Source of the DNA: Sinonovacula constricta
Lineage: Eukaryota > Mollusca > Bivalvia > Cardiida > Solecurtidae
Assembly (NCBI GenBank): GCA_007844125.1
Contig: CM017567.1
Coordinates: forward strand, 30,233,564-30,297,563
Length of the DNA: 64,000 nt
Reading direction: 5' to 3'
Within the stretch, counting starts at the first letter, position 1; each line of letters starts with the position of its first letter. Positions 58,918 to 64,000 of the stretch are shown here, one piece after another. The notes beneath the pieces are model-generated. The model was given only the letters and a program-made list of their open reading frames with translations. It was not told the origin of the DNA and did not search any database. The position numbers and the translations under genes were made by a program.

Positions 58918-61141
58918 GTAAGTGAGGCTGCAATAAGATATCCATTATTTTTCCCCATATTAGGTTATAAAAAAATATAAACTTCTTTTTTATCATTTTA
59001 ACACAGGTTGCGTCTTATAATATGTGTGTGAGCATGTCAGAATGTTTGAAATTAGAGTGATTACTGCTTCTTTAATTTACTTTTAATTGTTGCCCCATGT
59101 TTAAGATTCAGATATCTATGTGTTTATGTATACATACCATTAAAGGTGGTATCCGACAGTTTGGACCAAATTTAGTAATTGATACCTGAAAAGGTCTAGC
59201 AAAATGCTTTTCATTAATGTCTTCTGTATGAACAGTCAAGCATAAATCCCCACTCATCATTGCAAACAGGTAATATTTATCTGAGCCATGCTGCAGGGAT
59301 TATTTAATTTAGAAAAGTTCATAACCACTAACTTTTGAGATCATGATATATGGTCATTCGGGTAATCCGATTTGACATCGATATCTATTTTTAGTAGAGA
59401 CCACTATCGAATTTTTATACACTTAGAAAGAATATACACTCAGAGTAATTTTTCAGTGATAAGTTCTGTCCAACATTTCTGTTAGTGTTCAAGCTCGTAC
59501 CAATTAAGACTTAAGTATGGGTTTATACAAAAATTATGCCCAAGTTCCCAAAAGCAGTGGTTCAGTATTGTTATATGCATGTTTTTTAAGGCAAACTGTT
59601 GGATACCACCTTTAAACTTTATAATTGACTGTGAATAATTTCATGCTAAAGGCAGACAGCAGTATTAATTATAATTCCTAAATGGACTTCCTGGGAGCAT
59701 AAAGTAGCTGTATTGTCCATATATCAACCCTTCTTTCTTTCCTGGTAATCATGCTTGGCCCTAAAGTTTATTGTTTATTCACAATTGCAAATATTTTTTA
59801 TCACAAGTGATCATCATATCAAGACTTTGTGTTGCCTGCAATACTTTTGAGTTGCTACCAAAGTAGGTCAAGGTCATAGACATTTGGGGAGCAACCATTA
59901 GTTTCACTATACTGTTGTTTTACATGTGCATCCTCGGTTGTGTACTCACAATTTGTTGTCTATCAACATGTGTGTCATGATGCTCTCTTTAAGGATAGTC
60001 ATGGTTTACATCACTCTATAAAAATTAACAGACATTAGAGTGCAGCATTTTACTAATTTATTTATGAAAAAGGGCAATTATTTATTTTTTTCATCATATT
60101 AACATATCTTATTAGAAAAAAAATGTGCCAAGGCACAGTATCTGACATAAAAACTTAAATAAAACATTAAATATAACAAAATTTGACTGCTTATTTGTTT
60201 CATATTTAATTTCCTACTAATTTCCTATTTAAAAAAAGTATGTTCTTTAGCAAAGCACTAAATCTCAAATTATGTTAATTACACAAAGAGGTTTGCTGAA
60301 TTGATCTTTCCTATCAGTAAGGAAGTCTGTTTAATGTTTACAATAGTTGTCTTGTTACTTAAATTAAATTGTATCTTTATCTAAAGTATTGATGTAAATA
60401 CAAGAGTTGAATTTTACCTTGCTGATAATAATGTTTTATGAATTGTTGAAGCTTAAATCATTTATTGCTAAAGAAATAAGCAATGTTCTGAATTCAAATT
60501 TTCTACGGGCATTGATTAATATGTAAAAAGTCATATAAATGGACAGTATAGAATGCTCAGCATTCAGCTGTCTTGTTATTAATGCTTAAATACTAGAAAG
60601 TAGGGCTATCTGGAGAATGATGAGTAAATCGAAAATCACATATGTAACTGTGAAATAAGTTATTAAAATCAAATTAATTATTACCAATCAAGGCGCTATA
60701 AAAACACGCTTATGACGATTAACAATGCATATGGGCCAAAATTGCAATAAACAGTACATCCAGTGCACTGTGACCTGGTGTTGTGTATTCGGATCTTGAT
60801 ATAATTACCACCCCAGGCAGCTAATGGATTTTAGTTATGATGTAACAAAAAACAAACAAGCAAACAAATTATTAAAATATGTCACATAAGGTGTCATAGT
60901 TAAATTTCTGTCTTGACTTGTTTGTGTCCACCTTGGTGCAGTGAGTGTTAAGTTATGACTGTTTACCAGAAGTCAGTATAACAGTCACAACATCAGCATG
61001 AAATGAAGCCAGATCAGAGCAGCATAAATAAAGTAAGCATCAGATTAGTTTTAAAAAAACCCACAAGTATCAACACAAGCAAGTTTGTTATTGATACAGT
61101 CTAATAGCACACTCTCTAGAACAACCATCGTATGTTGTTAG
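58918..61141 (+). other. GALNT intron 3
   Basis: Contains a well-preserved GGTGGTATCC MITE (59.14-59.62 kb). The remaining AT-rich sequence shows nothing recognisable. Confidence 0.75.
59140..59615. mobile_element. MITE copy J (GGTGGTATCCGACAG family)
   Basis: 476 bp with TTAAAGGTGGTATCCGACAG and GGATACCACCTTTAA ends. Interior blocks are shared with A, B, G and I. Confidence 0.9.
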
Positions 61142-61345
61142 GCTTGAACCCTTGCTAGCTCGCATCAAGGAAGATCGAACCGTTGTCTTGTGTCCTGAGA
61201 TAGACAACATCGATAAAAACACCCTCGACTACGTCGGGACCGGCTCTGGTTCTGTCGGAGGTTTCTGGTGGAGTCTCCATTTCGCTTGGCGACCGATTCC
61301 AGAGCACGAGAGACAACGAAGAAAATCAAGCACAGATCCAATTAG
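61142..61345 (+). CDS. GALNT: GALNT exon 4a, alternative catalytic exon
   Basis: 204 nt after a TTGTTAG acceptor: one base + 67 codons + two bases, ending at GTAAAC. It reads (W)LEPLLARIKEDRTVVLCPEI, then a TGSGSVGGFWWSLHFAW segment and RRKSSTDPI(R). This is the GT27 region between the DxH motif and the later GGLF and WGGEN motifs. GGFxWxLxFxW lies at the acceptor-peptide side in known GALNT structures (recalled). Compared with 4b it has more basic/Arg-rich ends (PEHERQRRK). The acceptor polypyrimidine tract is weak. Confidence 0.9.
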
Positions 61346-63345
61346 GTAAACAGCAAGGGACTGGATGCATGAAAATCTGTGGAGCGCATAGATAGAGTTT
61401 GTGCATATTTATGTATGTGTTATCTATGTATTGTATTTTTATAGCTAGTAACTAAGATTCTCTCTGTTATCATGTTAAGACCATTTTAGAATAGTATGTG
61501 AATATTTAGTAGTATATATTACAAAAAGAAGTGGTATGAATGTGTTCTTAGCCAGGAACCACTTACACGTAAACAAATTTTATTACAGTTATCATTGTTT
61601 TAACACAAGTCGTACTCAGTTAAACTCTTAAAGATGGGAGTTAATCCAAATCTGTTTTGTGATTCACATTATTACTGATCAATCTGTAAAGCCAGTTTAA
61701 CCACATCTTCGACAAGTCAGGGGTCAGGGGTCAACTCCAGCAAAATTTAAAATGAAAACTTGTTACAAACACAATTGTGTGCAGCTTTGTTCGGGATGCC
61801 ATGCATTTCTAGGTGATAAATATCAAGCAACAGAAGAGTGACGTCTTGTATGCTAAGATACCACAAAATGATCTCTGAATTGCTTTTCTTTATCTTGATG
61901 AATGTTTTATTGAATCATCTTGTGGATCCACAGTCCATAGAGTTGCTGATTGTAACTGTAGTGATGAAGAGTCACCGATGGGGAGAAAAATGTGATGTGA
62001 GAAGGTCTCTCAGCTAACTTACGGTGTGCCACTGGTTCCACTCAGATAATATTCTTTGGTCTTCTGCTATGAGAAACAGGGAACCATCCTATAGTGACCA
62101 TACTTGTGTGACTGCAAGTACATATTTAAAACAAATACTGGAGTTAACAGCAAAAATACTCTCAGTATAGGGACATCTCATTAAACTGACCCATTCTATT
62201 TACACTTTTTATTTAAAACCATAAGAGAACATATTTTAATGTAGGATTGTATTTGTTTTACATGAATGATTCCCTCTATAACTTCCTGGCTTGTCAGTTT
62301 TATTGAAGAATAGTGTGTTTCTGTGTAGTTTGTTACCGTGCATGAATGGATGATCACAATAAATTGTGCATGCAAACACCGATGAAGCTTTATATTTACA
62401 GATATTGTTCAACCTAATAACCCTGATAATACTCCTTCTCCCATAATTAATCACCCAGCTAATAAGGCTATACCAGAGGCGTGTGATACAGTGGAGTATT
62501 TATTATGTGTGAAGTTAACTTTTTGCATAATTGTTTTCGGAAGAGTCTGGGTACTTGAGTATTTGTCAGTAGATTGATTTCTACTGCATGGGTTTAGAAA
62601 CAAAGTTTCTATCATAGTATTTCTATTCATGAATTATTTATTTCTCTTCATGAATTATTTATTATAATGTACATTGCTGATATTCACATTGGGGAAATTT
62701 AACTAGATGCACACAATACATTTTCTTTTTAGTTTTATCAGAAATCTGAGATATAATGTTTCATCAACCTTGAGTGTTTTTTTCGAACACAATTCTCTAT
62801 CTTAGCTTGTTTTTGTAAGTGTTTTGCTTGTTTTTATAGGTGAAAATAATGAAAGAAGCAGTCAATCGAGTTTCCACCTTTGTGTTGAGTGATTTATCTG
62901 CCTGAAATGTCAGGCGAAGTTTTTGGTATGATCCATGCCTTGTTTTCTGGTGGCATTTTATTTTTCAACAAAAATAAATTGTTTTGTCAAAAAGAACTGT
63001 TAAAAATAAAAGCAAAATTGTAAACTATGGAGATAGAGTCTTTTTGTCATGAGAAATACTTTCTTTTATTAAGATACATAAAATCATGGAAACTTTTTTA
63101 AAGTTTATTTTTATTTTTTTATTTTTTGAATAAAAGAAAAAGATTAATTGTATTAATTTGAGAAAAAGCATATGTACACACACTCATTATAAGACGCAGC
63201 CTTCTATTAGATACCATGATATAATCAATAAAATCTCAATTTTCTAACAATATTTACCTAGCAATTTTTACCAAGTTAACTGTAAAAAAAAATAAATCCC
63301 AAAACAAGCCCAAATCATTACACATTCTATCTACATTTATGACAG
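61346..63345 (+). other. Intron between alternative GALNT exons
   Basis: A 2.0-kb spacer containing a SINE remnant at 61.95-62.11 kb. No third exon copy was found in it. Confidence 0.7.
61945..62110 (+). repeat. SINE remnant (central-domain family)
   Basis: 'gtgagaaggtctctcagctaacttacggtg' and 'ggttccactcaga' match the core of the 57.15-kb copy. The head is eroded. Confidence 0.55.
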
Positions 63346-63546
63346 GATCGAACCAATTTTGTCACGCATTAAAGAGGACCGTAGAAATGTGGTTTGTCCC
63401 ATCGTTGATGTGATAGATGCTGGGAATCTTGAGTATTCTGGAAATGGGGGTTACCAGCCAGGTGGCTTTTCCTGGAGTCTCCACTTTACCTGGGAAACGA
63501 TGTCAGAAAGTATCCGAAACTCGCGCAAGGATACTGACCCATTTAG
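63346..63546 (+). CDS. GALNT: GALNT exon 4b, alternative catalytic exon
   Basis: 201 nt after a TTTATGACAG acceptor: one base + 66 codons + two bases, ending at GTAGAT. It reads (W)IEPILSRIKEDRRNVVCPIV, then GGYQPGGFSWSLHFTW and RKDTDPF(R). It aligns along its full length with exon 4a (IEPxL, RIKEDR, VxCPxxDxID, GGFxWSLHFxW, RK..TDPxR). Entry and exit phases are identical to 4a. Differences cluster in the central loop and the segment after the last tryptophan (ETMSESIRNS versus RPIPEHERQR). Confidence 0.9.
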
Positions 63547-64000
63547 GTAGATAAACCTGGATGTAAATGTACATATACGTATTTATTCCTCAATCACAAT
63601 GTAGATATTAGTCTGATGTTATTTTGTTTTTTATTTTTTAAAGATAAACATTAGAGATAAAGGTATTTTTACAGTTATCCATAAAGTTGCATCATGTTGT
63701 TGACAGTGTTTTTCTCACCTAAGCGGGGAAACACGGTGAGACCCTCACCATTGCATCATTTAAAGGCCTTTTTGTGAGAAGTTGAGCTTTATTCCATACT
63801 TTATAACTTTTAATTAATCTGTTGCATATCCGGCACATAATCACTGTAACTTGTTGTTTTTCTATTTGCTTAACTGTCCATGTGATAAAAACAAAAAAGA
63901 CAGCTGTTCAAATTTGTATTGAAAAACACAGATTTCTTTCAGAATTTTGATTAATCTTCACAGAAGAAAGGGTGACTATTATACTTTTTGTAGTGGGGAA
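63547..64000 (+). other. GALNT intron, truncated by window end
   Basis: AT-rich intron sequence. Later catalytic exons (WGGEN motif) and the ricin-type lectin domain must lie beyond the window. Confidence 0.7.

Overview
This is an AT-rich, intron-rich animal genome window, most likely from a bivalve or other mollusc. That assignment is an inference from the gene set, the long introns, the dense MITEs and the tRNA-derived SINEs; nothing in the window names a species. No bacterial-style operons are present. Only about 2.5 kb is convincingly coding, spread over spliced exons of three genes. Most long open frames elsewhere are chance or repeat-derived.

Layout: (1) About 1.5-5.8 kb (+) holds the last three coding exons of an STK16-like (NAK family) serine/threonine kinase; its upstream exons lie off the left edge. 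(2) 8.5-9.7 kb is a 28-bp minisatellite with a higher-order period. It abuts the inferred 5' LTR (9698-10434) of a decayed Ty3/gypsy-type retrotransposon with primer binding site, gag, protease and integrase remnants to about 15.1 kb. The order is protease then integrase, followed by a reverse-transcriptase leader, as in Gmr1-like elements. The element carries a nested SINE, a nested TIR element, and a minisatellite at its broken end. (3) 16-24 kb is gene-poor repeat and palindrome territory. (4) 24.2-40.6 kb (-) carries a five-exon gene, reconstructed here by splice-phase matching, for a secreted protein of about 500 residues. It is rich in Met, Gln and Gly, has two polyglutamine tracts and has a six-cysteine exon. 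It resembles extracellular-matrix, shell-matrix or adhesive proteins in composition only. (5) 44.6-47.3 kb is a 2.67-kb terminal-inverted-repeat element flanked by a 10-bp direct repeat; it contains a fragment resembling the N-terminus of a RecQ helicase. (6) 49.9-64 kb (+) is the 5' part of a polypeptide N-acetylgalactosaminyltransferase (GALNT) gene running off the right edge. Its last two visible exons are homologous, phase-matched alternatives of 204 and 201 nt, a strong candidate for mutually exclusive splicing inside the catalytic domain.

The most interesting items are the GALNT exon pair, the secreted Met/Gln/Gly-rich gene with a possible intronic short isoform, the helicase-bearing TIR element, the integrase-before-RT retroelement, and a MITE family (about ten copies) that spreads E-box-like and CRE-like sites. 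The genes share no obvious pathway; at most, a secreted matrix-like protein and a mucin-type O-glycosyltransferase both belong to the secretory route.
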